A stretch of 24,023 nt of DNA, taken from Actinomycetes bacterium (GTDB lineage Bacteria; Actinomycetota; Acidimicrobiia; Acidimicrobiales; Palsa-688). Position numbers and translations under genes: made by a program. The stretch is taken from assembly GCA_021808425.1 (NCBI GenBank), contig JAKBBS010000034.1, positions 1-24,023 on the forward strand, read 5' to 3'. The notes beneath the pieces were generated by a model. That model had not been told where the DNA came from. It made no database searches and saw only the letters and a program-made list of their open reading frames with translations. Below, piece after piece: positions 6,972-14,183 of the stretch (its first letter is position 1; each line of letters opens with the position of its first letter).

Positions 6972-8519
6972 ATGAGCACCACCGAAGAGCGAGTCGCGGC
7001 ACAGAAGCGTATGCGGCTGGCCCGCTCGGGTACCGACACGGTTGACGAGCGGCTCGGCTCGTCGAAGTTCCTGACCAGCGTGCTGGACAAGATCTTCCCT
7101 GACCACTGGTCGTTCATGGTCGGCGAGATAGCGATGGACTCGCTCATCGTGTTGATCATCACGGGCATCTACCTCGCGTTGTTCTATGTGCCGTCATCGA
7201 CGGAGGTCGTCTACGCTCCGACGAGCGGGCACGTGTACATACCGCTGGTCGGCCAGCGGATGTCGGAGGCGTACCAGTCGGTCATCAACATCTCGTTCAA
7301 CGTGCGTTTCGGCCTCATCATGCGCCAGGCCCACCATTGGGCGGCGCTGATCTTCCTCGCGGCAGTCTTTTTCCATATGGCCCGAATCTTCTTCACTGGC
7401 GCATTCCGCAAGCCTCGCGAGATGAACTGGATCATCGGCCTGCTCCTCTGGCAGATCGTCGCTTTGGAGGGCTTCACCGGCTACTCGCTTCCGGACGACC
7501 TTCTTTCGGGAACCGGCCTCCGGGTGATCTATTCGATAGTGGAGAGCATCCCGTTCGTCGGCACGTGGCTGGTGTACGCGCTGTGGGGCGGGCGCTTCCC
7601 CGGCACGTCGCTCATACCGCGCCTGTTCGTGGTGCACGAGTTCCTGTTCCCCCTGCTTATCATCGGGCTGCTGACCGCCCACCTGATGATCCTGTGGCAT
7701 CAAAAGCACACCGACTTCCCGGGGCCCGGCAAGACCGAGACGAACATCCGCGGGAGCCGGATCTGGCCGCAGTATGCACTGAAGGCGGGCGGGCTGATGA
7801 TGCTCGTGGCAGCCGTAATCTTCTTACTGGCCGGTTTCGTCCAGATAAACCCCGTGTGGATTTACGGGCCCTACCACCCCTACACTATCTCGGCAGGGGC
7901 GCAGCCCGACTGGTACCTCGGCTGGCAGGACGGTGCCGTGCGGTTGTGGCCGCACTTCGAGTTTCGCTCGTTCGGCCACGAGATAGCGAACCCCTTCTTC
8001 CCAGGCTTGCTGTTGCCTGGAATCCTGCTCAACGTGATGTTCGCCTGGCCGTGGATCGACAAGAAGATCTACAAGGACTACGGGCCTCACAACCTCCTCG
8101 ATCGACCCCGCGACAAGCCGTTCCGGACCGGTGTAGGCGTCGCAGCGGTCGTGTTCTTCACGATCCTCACCATGGCGTCGGGTAGCGACATCCTCGCCAA
8201 CAACCTGCACGTCAGCTACGAAGCGATCATCGTGATACTCGACTACCTGGCAGTTCTGGGCCCGCTAGCCGGATTCGTGGTCGCATACAAAGCCTGCCAA
8301 CGTCTGAGCCAGACCGACTTCCACCCCATCCAGCGCCCGGTCGGCGGTGTCATCTACAGAACCCCTGACGGCGGCTACCACACCGTCGGCGATGTCCACC
8401 ACGGGCCTTCACACGACGTCCCGGCGGACGCGGGTGCTAAGGGTGGCCACAACGGGACCGCGTCGCATGCCGAGGGTCACGTCGACGAGACGGTGCCGGC
8501 GCCGACAGCTGGAGACTGA
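6972..8519 (+). CDS. qcrB: Cytochrome bc1 complex cytochrome b subunit
   Basis: QcrB is the membrane core of complex III. It oxidises menaquinol at the Qp site and carries two b hemes. The 515-residue protein has about eight or nine transmembrane helices. Heme ligands are His121 and His135 in the second helix, 14 apart, and His222 and His237 in the fourth, 15 apart. The quinol-site motif PEWY of most bc1 enzymes reads PDWY at 312-315. The last 60 or so residues form a soluble tail rich in His and Gly (YHTVGDVHHGPSHD), longer than in classical cytochrome b. The ATG lies four bases after the qcrA stop. It is the last gene of the ctaE-qcrCAB run and converges on ctaF across a 301-bp gap. Confidence 0.97.
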   Translation: MSTTEERVAAQKRMRLARSGTDTVDERLGSSKFLTSVLDKIFPDHWSFMVGEIAMDSLIVLIITGIYLALFYVPSSTEVVYAPTSGHVYIPLVGQRMSEAYQSVINISFNVRFGLIMRQAHHWAALIFLAAVFFHMARIFFTGAFRKPREMNWIIGLLLWQIVALEGFTGYSLPDDLLSGTGLRVIYSIVESIPFVGTWLVYALWGGRFPGTSLIPRLFVVHEFLFPLLIIGLLTAHLMILWHQKHTDFPGPGKTETNIRGSRIWPQYALKAGGLMMLVAAVIFLLAGFVQINPVWIYGPYHPYTISAGAQPDWYLGWQDGAVRLWPHFEFRSFGHEIANPFFPGLLLPGILLNVMFAWPWIDKKIYKDYGPHNLLDRPRDKPFRTGVGVAAVVFFTILTMASGSDILANNLHVSYEAIIVILDYLAVLGPLAGFVVAYKACQRLSQTDFHPIQRPVGGVIYRTPDGGYHTVGDVHHGPSHDVPADAGAKGGHNGTASHAEGHVDETVPAPTAGD

Positions 8520-8622
8520 GCTCCGGGGCCCGTCACCGACCTCCGTCGGGCGCTTGCTCCCTCGGAGCGTGCGTGCGCAGGTAACGGTGCGCGGGGTTGG
8601 GAATCCTTGCTTCGGCCGTCAA

Positions 8623-8782
8623 AAATGGTCAGGATCTTGAAGACCGAAGAGCTTTGTACCAGAAAGTGTGTTCTCTGAGCGAGGGCTGGTACAGGATTTT
8701 CTGGCGGCGAAGACCGTGTACCAAGAGAAAAAGCGCTTCAAATGGTCAGGTTGTAGCGCTTGTCAAAAGATCCTGACCATTT
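8623..8782. repeat. 160-bp segment bounded by a perfect 16-bp inverted repeat
   Basis: AAATGGTCAGGATCTT at 8623-8638 recurs as its exact reverse complement at 8767-8782. A further copy of the first 11 bases (AAATGGTCAGG) lies at 8740-8750 in the same orientation as the left arm. Inside are a second inverted pair TGTACCAG (8655-8662) and CTGGTACA (8686-8693), and a short direct repeat GAAGACCG at 8639-8646 and 8709-8716, each followed by TGTACCA. The layout resembles a miniature inverted-repeat element or the remnant of an insertion sequence, but I cannot find a clear target-site duplication or transposase piece. It could instead be a structured terminator region for the two convergent operons. 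Confidence 0.65.
8740..8782. terminator. Possible bidirectional hairpin between qcrB and ctaF
   Basis: AAATGGTCAGG (8740-8750) and CCTGACCATTT (8772-8782) can form an 11-bp perfect stem with a 21-base loop in either transcript. There is only a three-base T run at either side, so this is not a textbook intrinsic terminator, but its place between convergent operons is where one is expected. The same right arm can also pair with the 16-base copy at 8623-8638. Confidence 0.35.
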
Positions 8783-8820
8783 AGAACGTTTACCGGCTCT
8801 AGCTCGGGACGCGATCTGAG

Positions 8821-9312
8821 TCAGTGACCGTGTGGTGACCCTGTCGAAGCGTAACTCTCGTGAGAGGCCTCGAGCTCCGCAGGGTCGGACCCGGGCAGGA
8901 CGTCCTCGGTGTAGTCGGACTCAGTGACCCAGCCGAAGACAGCCCCGAAGAACAGAACTGCTCCTATCGCGAGGTACCACAAGCCCCATACGAGGGCGCA
9001 AGCGCCGAAGATCATGCCGAGGCCCATCCCTGCAGGCCAGATCGACGTAGCAGGAAAGTAGTCAATTACCCCTGCGCCGTCATTCTGGTTGGCGTCGAAG
9101 CGGTCCTCCGGTCGGGGGATGCCATGTCGACGCAGGTACTGGGCGAGAAGGTAGCCACCCAAAAGCGCGTACGCGGAGAAGCTGAACACGAGCATCGCGA
9201 TGCCGCTTCTCTCCGATGACGCTCCGTGGAGCGCCACGAGAATCCAATAGACGGCGGTCAGGATGGCCAGGAAAATGAACGCCCCGAGGACCGTGCGGGA
9301 TTCGACCTTCAT
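8821..9312 (-). CDS. ctaF: Cytochrome c oxidase subunit IV (actinobacterial CtaF)
   Basis: This 163-residue protein is the small actinobacterial subunit IV of the aa3 oxidase. It has four hydrophobic helices: about 7-28, 37-60, 92-112 and 113-130. An acidic loop lies between helices two and three (RPEDRFDANQNDGAG) and an acidic, His-containing tail follows WVTESDYTEDVLPG. The VTESDY segment after the last helix is typical of the family. Its ATG (9310-9312) directly abuts the ctaD stop codon, giving TAG then ATG with no gap, so it is translated from the ctaCDF transcript by coupling. It carries no cofactor ligands and is thought to stabilise the oxidase core. It converges on qcrB. Confidence 0.9.
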   Translation of the reverse strand: MKVESRTVLGAFIFLAILTAVYWILVALHGASSERSGIAMLVFSFSAYALLGGYLLAQYLRRHGIPRPEDRFDANQNDGAGVIDYFPATSIWPAGMGLGMIFGACALVWGLWYLAIGAVLFFGAVFGWVTESDYTEDVLPGSDPAELEASHESYASTGSPHGH

Positions 9313-10989
9313 CTAGTGGCCCACTTTCGTCAGCATGTCGGGGTGATTCGCATCCCAGACGGGCCGCTCAGAGCGGATTGGCGGTAGGGCCTCGAAGTTG
9401 TGGTCAGGAGGAGGCGAGGAGCAGGCCCATTCGAGGGTCTGACCGTCCCAGGGGTTGTCGCCCGCGATCTCCCCGTGGCGGTACGAGGTAAACATGTTCC
9501 ATATGTTGACCAGCACACCGAGCCCCGTGATGTACGCACCGATGCTGGACAGCTCGTTGAGGAAGTTCCAGCCCATCCCGGCGTTGTAGGTCTCGATACG
9601 CCGTGGCATGCCTCGAAGGCCGAGGTCGTGCTGGGGGAAGAAGGTGAGGTTGAAGCCGAGGAAGATCAGGGCGAAGCCGAGCTTGCCCCACTTCTCGGAC
9701 ATCTTGCGGCCTGTCATCTTCGGGTACCAGTAGTAAAGGCCGCCGAAGCCACCCGACGCCAGGCCCATGATCACGTAGTGGAAGTGCGCGACGACGAAGT
9801 AGGTGTTGTGCAGCTGGAAGTCGAGGACCGGCTGGGCGAGTATGACGCCGGTGATGCCTCCGAAGAGGAACATGACGAGGAACCCGAGAGAGAAGAGCAT
9901 GGCCGTGTTGAGTACGATCGTCCCCCGCCACATCGTGCCGATCCAGTTGAAGAACTTGATTCCGGTCGGCACCGCGATCAGGAGCGACATGGCCGCGAAG
10001 AACGGCAGCAGGACCGCTCCTGTCGTGTACATATGGTGAGCCCAGACGCCCATCGACAGGGCGCCGATAGACAGGGTCGCTGCGATCATGCCCTTATATC
10101 CGAAGACCGGCTTCCTGGACATGGTGGCGATGATCTCTGTGACGATTCCGAAATACGGCAGGGCGATGATGTAGACCTCGGGGTGGCCGAAGAACCAGAA
10201 CAAGTTCTGCCAGAGGATCGGCTGGCCACCGTTGGCCGCGTTGAAGAAGTTCCCGCCCAGATGACGGTCGATCCACAGCATCGCGAACGCCGAGGTCAGC
10301 ACCGGGAAGGCGAGCAGGATCAGGAACATCGTGACGAGAATGTTCCACACGAAGATCGGCATTCTGAACATCACCATGCCGGGCGCTCTCAGGGTGAACA
10401 CGGTGGTGATGATGTTGACGGCGGTGAAGATCCCCGAGAAGCCGGTCAGCCCGACGCCTGCGAGCCAGAGGTCGGCGCCGGGGCCGGGGGAGTGGATCGC
10501 CTCAGTGAGCGGGGCGTAGCCGAACCATCCGAACTGTGCGGCCCCGTTGTTCGTCAGGAAGCCGGCCAGCAGGAGGGTGAAGCCGCCGAGGTAAAGCCAG
10601 TAGGAGAGGTTGTTGAACCTGGGGAACGCCATGTCCGGCGCCCCGATCATCAACGGCACCAGGTAGTTCCCGAAGCCCGCGAAAGCGAACGGGCCTGCGA
10701 AGACGAACAGCATGAGGGTGCCGTGGATGGTGAACATCTCGTTGTAGACGTTCTCGGTCACGAAATGGTTGTTCGGAACGATGAGCTGCGTGCGCATCAC
10801 GAGCGCCATCGACCCGGCCACCGTGAAGCCGACCAGCGCCGTGACCAGGTAGTTGAGGCCGATCTGCTTGTGGTCGGTGCTCGTGACGAACTTGACGATG
10901 CCGTGCGGGCGGGGACCCGGCACTATCTCCATGAGACTCGACTCGTGGGTCTCGAAGGAGGGTGACGGTCGTTGTTCGAGGAGGGTCAT
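9313..10989 (-). CDS. ctaD: Cytochrome c oxidase subunit I (aa3-type)
   Basis: CtaD is the catalytic heme-copper subunit that reduces oxygen to water and pumps protons. The 558-residue protein has 12 transmembrane helices. Visible ligands are His89 (FTIHGT) for low-spin heme a, His269 with Tyr273 in HPEVY (the CuB ligand and its cross-linked tyrosine), His318 and His319 (WAHHMY) for CuB, and His402 and His404 (AHFHYV) for heme a3 and heme a. Glu271 of the D channel and Lys299 of the K channel (FGYKG) are present, as is GAPDMAFPRFNN, so this is an A1-type proton-pumping enzyme. The ATG at 10987-10989 lies 16 bases after the ctaC stop, with AAGGA about 11 bases upstream. Confidence 0.98.
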   Translation of the reverse strand: MTLLEQRPSPSFETHESSLMEIVPGPRPHGIVKFVTSTDHKQIGLNYLVTALVGFTVAGSMALVMRTQLIVPNNHFVTENVYNEMFTIHGTLMLFVFAGPFAFAGFGNYLVPLMIGAPDMAFPRFNNLSYWLYLGGFTLLLAGFLTNNGAAQFGWFGYAPLTEAIHSPGPGADLWLAGVGLTGFSGIFTAVNIITTVFTLRAPGMVMFRMPIFVWNILVTMFLILLAFPVLTSAFAMLWIDRHLGGNFFNAANGGQPILWQNLFWFFGHPEVYIIALPYFGIVTEIIATMSRKPVFGYKGMIAATLSIGALSMGVWAHHMYTTGAVLLPFFAAMSLLIAVPTGIKFFNWIGTMWRGTIVLNTAMLFSLGFLVMFLFGGITGVILAQPVLDFQLHNTYFVVAHFHYVIMGLASGGFGGLYYWYPKMTGRKMSEKWGKLGFALIFLGFNLTFFPQHDLGLRGMPRRIETYNAGMGWNFLNELSSIGAYITGLGVLVNIWNMFTSYRHGEIAGDNPWDGQTLEWACSSPPPDHNFEALPPIRSERPVWDANHPDMLTKVGH

Positions 10990-11005
10990 ATGACTGAGTT
11001 GATCC

Positions 11006-11800
11006 TTATCCCTGTGTGGAACCGCTGAAGTTCGAACCGGCGTTCAGCGCCGAGCAGCTGCCCTTCTGGATGCCGGACACGCCGGCGGTCGTGACCGAGC
11101 ACGCAGGCTGGTTCGCATACCAAGTGTTGTACTGCGTGGGTGACATCACGTCGACCAGGAAACGCATGTAGGCGTGGTACTCGCCGCAGATGTTGTTGCA
11201 CTGACCCGGATACAGGCCTGGCTTGGTCACGTTGATGTCGAAGACGTTGTTGATGCCCGGTATGAGGTCCCTGTTGAAGAGGAACTCCTTCACGTAGAAG
11301 GTGTGGACCACGTCCAGAGAGACAACCTGGAGCTGCACCGTCTCGTTGGAGGGCATCACGAGCACGGGCAGGTCGTTGTTGTTGTTGATGTTGTTGTAGT
11401 CGGCGGTGCCGATCTGGACGTGCCCGTTCGGGTAGACGAAGCGCCATCCCCACTGGAAACCGTCGACCGTGATCGCCACGGCGGGTTTCGCCGCGATCTT
11501 GTTGACGTGGTTCTCCGCGCTGTACATGAACCCGAAGATGATCGCCACCACCACGAGCGGGATGATCGTGTAGGTGGCTTCGAGGGGTATGTGGTACTGG
11601 AACTGTGCCGGCTTGCGGTCGCTCCCTGGGCGTCGACGGTAGCGGAAGGTCGCATAGACGATGAGACCGAGCACGAGCAGCCCGATCGGGAAGGCAAAGT
11701 AACTGCTCATCCGCCAGAGCTCCCGGACATAGTGGTCCTGGGTTGTCACCCCCGACGGGGAACCGAAGTTTGTCGCCAGGAGTCCGGTCAGTTGATGCAT
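11006..11800 (-). CDS. ctaC: Cytochrome c oxidase subunit II
   Basis: CtaC carries the CuA centre that receives electrons from QcrC. From the ATG at 11800 it has 264 residues: a short N-terminus, two helices (about 34-52 and 76-96), and a periplasmic cupredoxin domain with QWGWRF. CuA ligands are His166 (VVHTFYV), Cys201, Cys205, His209 and Met212 in CNNICGEYHAYM. The usual glutamate of the CxExC loop is Asn203. A run NNINNNN at about 136-142 is encoded by AAC repeats. No signal peptide or lipobox is present, and an in-frame TAG at 11843-11845 rules out a longer N-terminus. An ATG at 11815 would add five residues, but it lies inside the likely -10 box, so I prefer 11800. It leads ctaC-ctaD-ctaF. 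Confidence 0.95.
   Translation of the reverse strand: MHQLTGLLATNFGSPSGVTTQDHYVRELWRMSSYFAFPIGLLVLGLIVYATFRYRRRPGSDRKPAQFQYHIPLEATYTIIPLVVVAIIFGFMYSAENHVNKIAAKPAVAITVDGFQWGWRFVYPNGHVQIGTADYNNINNNNDLPVLVMPSNETVQLQVVSLDVVHTFYVKEFLFNRDLIPGINNVFDINVTKPGLYPGQCNNICGEYHAYMRFLVDVMSPTQYNTWYANQPACSVTTAGVSGIQKGSCSALNAGSNFSGSTQG
11375..11395 (-). repeat. AAC trinucleotide run within ctaC
   Basis: On the minus strand the codons read AAC AAC ATC followed by four AAC, encoding NNINNNN in the CuA domain of CtaC. The same asparagine codon is used each time, so the DNA is a short microsatellite. It lies in a loop before the LPVLVMPSNE strand. Confidence 0.8.
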
Positions 11801-11813
11801 AGCTGAGCAACAC

Positions 11814-11841
11814 ATTAGAGAACTTGCGCGGATATCACCAA
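11814..11841 (-). promoter_or_regulatory. Candidate promoter of ctaC-ctaD-ctaF
   Basis: On the minus strand TTGGTG (11836-11841) and TCTAAT (11814-11819) are separated by 16 bases. The ATG at 11800 follows the -10 box by 13 bases, so the transcript would have a leader of only about five or six bases, which fits the absence of any Shine-Dalgarno. The match is by eye. Confidence 0.45.
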
Positions 11842-11852
11842 CCTAGGACCGC

Positions 11853-11883
11853 TTGGCGCTGCCGCCTCTGGTGGCGCTATACT
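11853..11883 (+). promoter_or_regulatory. Candidate promoter of rplM-rpsI-glmM
   Basis: TTGGCG (11853-11858) and TATACT (11878-11883) are separated by 19 bases, a sigma-70-like pair with a long spacer. It predicts a start near 11890 and a leader of about 55 bases before the rplM GTG. It lies back to back with the ctaC promoter. Confidence 0.5.
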
Positions 11884-11945
11884 CCTACTTCTGTTCTGTT
11901 CGGGCTGCGCCTTGCCGGCTCAACAACGTCTACTCAGAGGTCACC

Positions 11946-12407
11946 GTGCGCACATTCACCCCGAAACCTGCCGACATCGAGCGGGAATGGTTCGAAGTTG
12001 ACGCGGATGGGGCTGTTCTCGGGCGTGTCGCCAGCGAGGTGGCTTCGATCCTGCGGGGCAAGCATAAGCCCATCTTCGCCCCTCACGTCGACACCGGCGA
12101 TCACGTGATCGTCGTAAACGCGTCCAAGGTCGCCATGTCCTCGGGCAAGGCCGACAAGAAGCTGTACTACCGTCACTCGGGTTACCCGGGCGGCCTCACG
12201 TCGCGGAACTACACAGAGCTGCTGGCGACCCGACCGGACGAGGCGCTGCGGCGGGCTGTCAAGGGAATGCTCCCGAAGGGGCCGCTCGGCCGCTCGATGC
12301 TCCGCAAGCTCAAGGTGTACGCCGGCCCGACGCACCCTCACGGTGCTCAGCAGCCGAAAGCCCTGTCGATCGACCCCCGCGCAACGCGCACTTCCCGAGG
12401 AGCATGA
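11946..12407 (+). CDS. rplM: 50S ribosomal protein L13
   Basis: This 153-residue protein is L13, an early-assembling large-subunit protein. Family motifs are [16 protein letters not shown] at the start, [35 protein letters not shown] and the C-terminal [21 protein letters not shown]. The GTG at 11946 is chosen because AGAGG at 11936-11940 lies five bases upstream and the protein then begins VRTFTPKP, as in other actinobacterial L13 proteins. The open frame extends upstream to 11853, but that part covers the promoter. The stop overlaps an ATG as ATGA, and rpsI follows within eight bases. Confidence 0.97.
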   Translation: MRTFTPKPADIEREWFEVDADGAVLGRVASEVASILRGKHKPIFAPHVDTGDHVIVVNASKVAMSSGKADKKLYYRHSGYPGGLTSRNYTELLATRPDEALRRAVKGMLPKGPLGRSMLRKLKVYAGPTHPHGAQQPKALSIDPRATRTSRGA

Positions 12408-12414
12408 GCCCCAC

Positions 12415-12807
12415 TTGACCAAGCCGCTCGTCCAGTCAACCGGTCGCCGCAAGCAGGCGGTCGCGCGTGTGCGCCTTCGCCCCGGCCAAGGGTCTGTGAC
12501 CATCAACAAGCGACCTGTCGTGGATTACTTCCCCTCGGCTACTCACCGCATGATCATCACAGAGCCCCTCCGCCTCGTAGAGAAAGCCGAGTCCTACGAC
12601 GTCGACACCACCCTCGTCGGCGGCGGCGTGTCGGGCCAGGCAGGGGCAATGCGCCTTGCGATAGCGCGGGCGCTCGTCGAGCTCGACCCTGACCTGCGGT
12701 CCGTCTTGAAGAAAGCCGGCTTTCTTACCCGCGACGCGAGGGAGAAAGAGTCCAAGAAGTACGGGCTGAAGAAGGCCCGCAAGGCGCCCCAGTACTCCAA
12801 GCGCTGA
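12415..12807 (+). CDS. rpsI: 30S ribosomal protein S9
   Basis: S9 is a small-subunit head protein whose C-terminal tail reaches the P-site tRNA. The 130-residue protein begins with [20 protein letters not shown] and ends with the diagnostic [17 protein letters not shown], with the final arginine that contacts the anticodon stem. The TTG at 12415 is chosen because it gives the standard length. GAGGAG at 12397-12402 lies 12 bases upstream, a long spacing. A four-codon frame ATG-AGC-CCC-ACT-TGA (12404-12418) links the rplM stop to this start. It forms one operon with rplM and probably glmM. Confidence 0.96.
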   Translation: MTKPLVQSTGRRKQAVARVRLRPGQGSVTINKRPVVDYFPSATHRMIITEPLRLVEKAESYDVDTTLVGGGVSGQAGAMRLAIARALVELDPDLRSVLKKAGFLTRDAREKESKKYGLKKARKAPQYSKR

Positions 12808-12829
12808 TCGAGAGCGGCAGCGCTCCAGT

Positions 12830-14170
12830 GTGAAAGCGCGCTTCGGAACCGACGGCCTGCGCGGCCGTGCCGGCGACCTGATAACCCCGGAGCTAGCCCA
12901 GAGACTCGGACGGAGCGCCGCCCGCATCTTGGGCGCACCCGCCGACCGTATCTATCTCGGACGAGACACACGTTGGTCCGGCACGATGCTCGCGGCGGCG
13001 TTCGCGTCAGGAGCAGCGGCTGAGGGAATCGACGTCGTCGATCTCGGCGTCGTGCCGACACCTGTAGTCGCCAGCATGGCGGCGGCCGCCGGATGCCCCG
13101 GGGCCGTGGTCTCGGCGTCGCACAACCCGTACCCGGACAACGGGATCAAGCTGTTCGCTGCCGGCGGCACGAAGCTCCGAGACGACCAGGAGGCTGCGAT
13201 CGAGGCCGACATGGAGTCGGGCGGCGCAACTTACCGCTCCGGTGACAGGTTGGGTCGGGTCGTAGCCGGCCCCGATGCACTCGCCCGCTACCAGGACAAG
13301 TTGACCGACGCTCTCCAAGGGCGGAGCATGTCGGGAATCAAGGTTGTCCTCGACACCGCTAACGGCGCCGCGGTAGCTACCGCGAGAGAGGCCTTCGAGC
13401 GCGCCGGGGCCAAAGTTGTCGACGTCGTCGGAGCGCTTCCGGACGGCACCAACATCAACTCTGCTTGCGGGTCGTCCGATCCCAGCGCGTTGGCGAGCTC
13501 AGTCACTCGAGCCGGGGCAGACCTCGGGTTGGCATTCGACGGGGATGCCGACCGCGTCGTCGCAGTAGACGACGACGGCCGGGTCGTGGATGGGGACCGG
13601 TTACTCGCCCTGTTCGCGACGGACCTGAAGGAGCGGGGACAACTCCGGGGGGGCGGGATCGCTGTCACGGTGATGAGCAATCTCGGATTGCACAAGGCCA
13701 TGGCGTACGCGGGCATCGACGTCGTGACGACCCAGGTGGGGGACCGGAATATTCTCGAAGCTCTCGAAAGCCGGGGTTGGTCGCTAGGAGGCGAGCAGTC
13801 CGGCCACATCATCTTCCCGGATCTCGCCACAACCGGCGACGGGGTCCTCACTGGCCTGCTCCTGGTAGACCTGGTTGTGCGCTCCGGGCGTACCCTTGCC
13901 GAGCTCGGCGAAAGTTGTATGCGCAGCTATCCGCAGGTGACGCTGAACGTGCCGGTGGTACGCCGGGACGAGCTCGAAGGCGCAGCAGTCATCTGGAGCG
14001 AGGTTGCCTTGGTCGAAGAGGACCTCGGTGATTCGGGGAGGGTTCTCCTTCGAGCCAGCGGAACAGAACAACTGGTAAGGGTGATGGTCGAGGCTGCCGA
14101 CGAGGCGGAGGCGTCGGCAGCTGCCGACCGTCTGGCCGGGGCGGTCGCCCGGATTCTGAGCGATCGTTAA
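12830..14170 (+). CDS. glmM: Phosphoglucosamine mutase
   Basis: GlmM interconverts glucosamine-6-phosphate and glucosamine-1-phosphate on the way to UDP-GlcNAc for peptidoglycan. The 446-residue enzyme begins KARFGTDGLRG and has all four family loops: the phosphoserine loop VSASHNPYPDNGIK with Ser97 as the phosphorylated residue, the metal loop DGDADR, the sugar-binding loop GGEQSGHI and the phosphate-binding loop RASGTEQLVRVMVE. The GTG at 12830 lies 22 bases after the rpsI stop; no strong Shine-Dalgarno is visible, so co-translation with rpsI is likely. Its usual partner glmS is separated from it here by a two-gene transporter cassette on the opposite strand. Confidence 0.97.
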   Translation: MKARFGTDGLRGRAGDLITPELAQRLGRSAARILGAPADRIYLGRDTRWSGTMLAAAFASGAAAEGIDVVDLGVVPTPVVASMAAAAGCPGAVVSASHNPYPDNGIKLFAAGGTKLRDDQEAAIEADMESGGATYRSGDRLGRVVAGPDALARYQDKLTDALQGRSMSGIKVVLDTANGAAVATAREAFERAGAKVVDVVGALPDGTNINSACGSSDPSALASSVTRAGADLGLAFDGDADRVVAVDDDGRVVDGDRLLALFATDLKERGQLRGGGIAVTVMSNLGLHKAMAYAGIDVVTTQVGDRNILEALESRGWSLGGEQSGHIIFPDLATTGDGVLTGLLLVDLVVRSGRTLAELGESCMRSYPQVTLNVPVVRRDELEGAAVIWSEVALVEEDLGDSGRVLLRASGTEQLVRVMVEAADEAEASAAADRLAGAVARILSDR

Positions 14171-14183
14171 CAGCCAGCCGGCA

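Larger units (their letters stand above)
8520..8820. other. 301-bp non-coding gap between convergent respiratory genes
   Basis: The gap separates the stop codons of qcrB (plus) and ctaF (minus). The first 100 bp are GC-rich like the genes; a small CCGAC/GTCGG hairpin with a 4-base loop (about 8536-8549) is the only structure I see there. From about 8621 the composition drops to roughly 45% GC (36 of 80 bases by hand count over 8621-8700), and this part holds the inverted-repeat segment described separately. I see no open frame with coding character. Confidence 0.8.

Noticed and set aside
8520..8640. A continuation of a short plus-strand frame past qcrB as a small gene.
   Set aside because: It begins inside qcrB in another frame and has no ribosome-binding site or family pattern.
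8623..8782. The inverted-repeat segment as a CRISPR array or integron attachment site.
   Set aside because: There are only two full copies and one partial one, in mixed orientation with irregular spacing, and no cas or integrase gene is nearby.
9400..10965. A 521-codon open frame on the plus strand opposite ctaD.
   Set aside because: It is the mirror of a strongly conserved catalytic subunit in GC-rich DNA. Its product is full of Glu, Arg, His and Asp with no domain pattern, as expected from a shadow frame.
10986..11813. A 275-codon minus-strand frame that ends next to ctaD and overlaps ctaC.
   Set aside because: It is an out-of-frame reading of ctaC. The ctaC frame has the CuA motif and two clear membrane helices; this one has none.
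11853..11945. A 31-codon upstream extension of rplM.
   Set aside because: It would cover the TATACT box of the rplM promoter, and the GTG at 11946 has a good Shine-Dalgarno and gives the normal L13 start.
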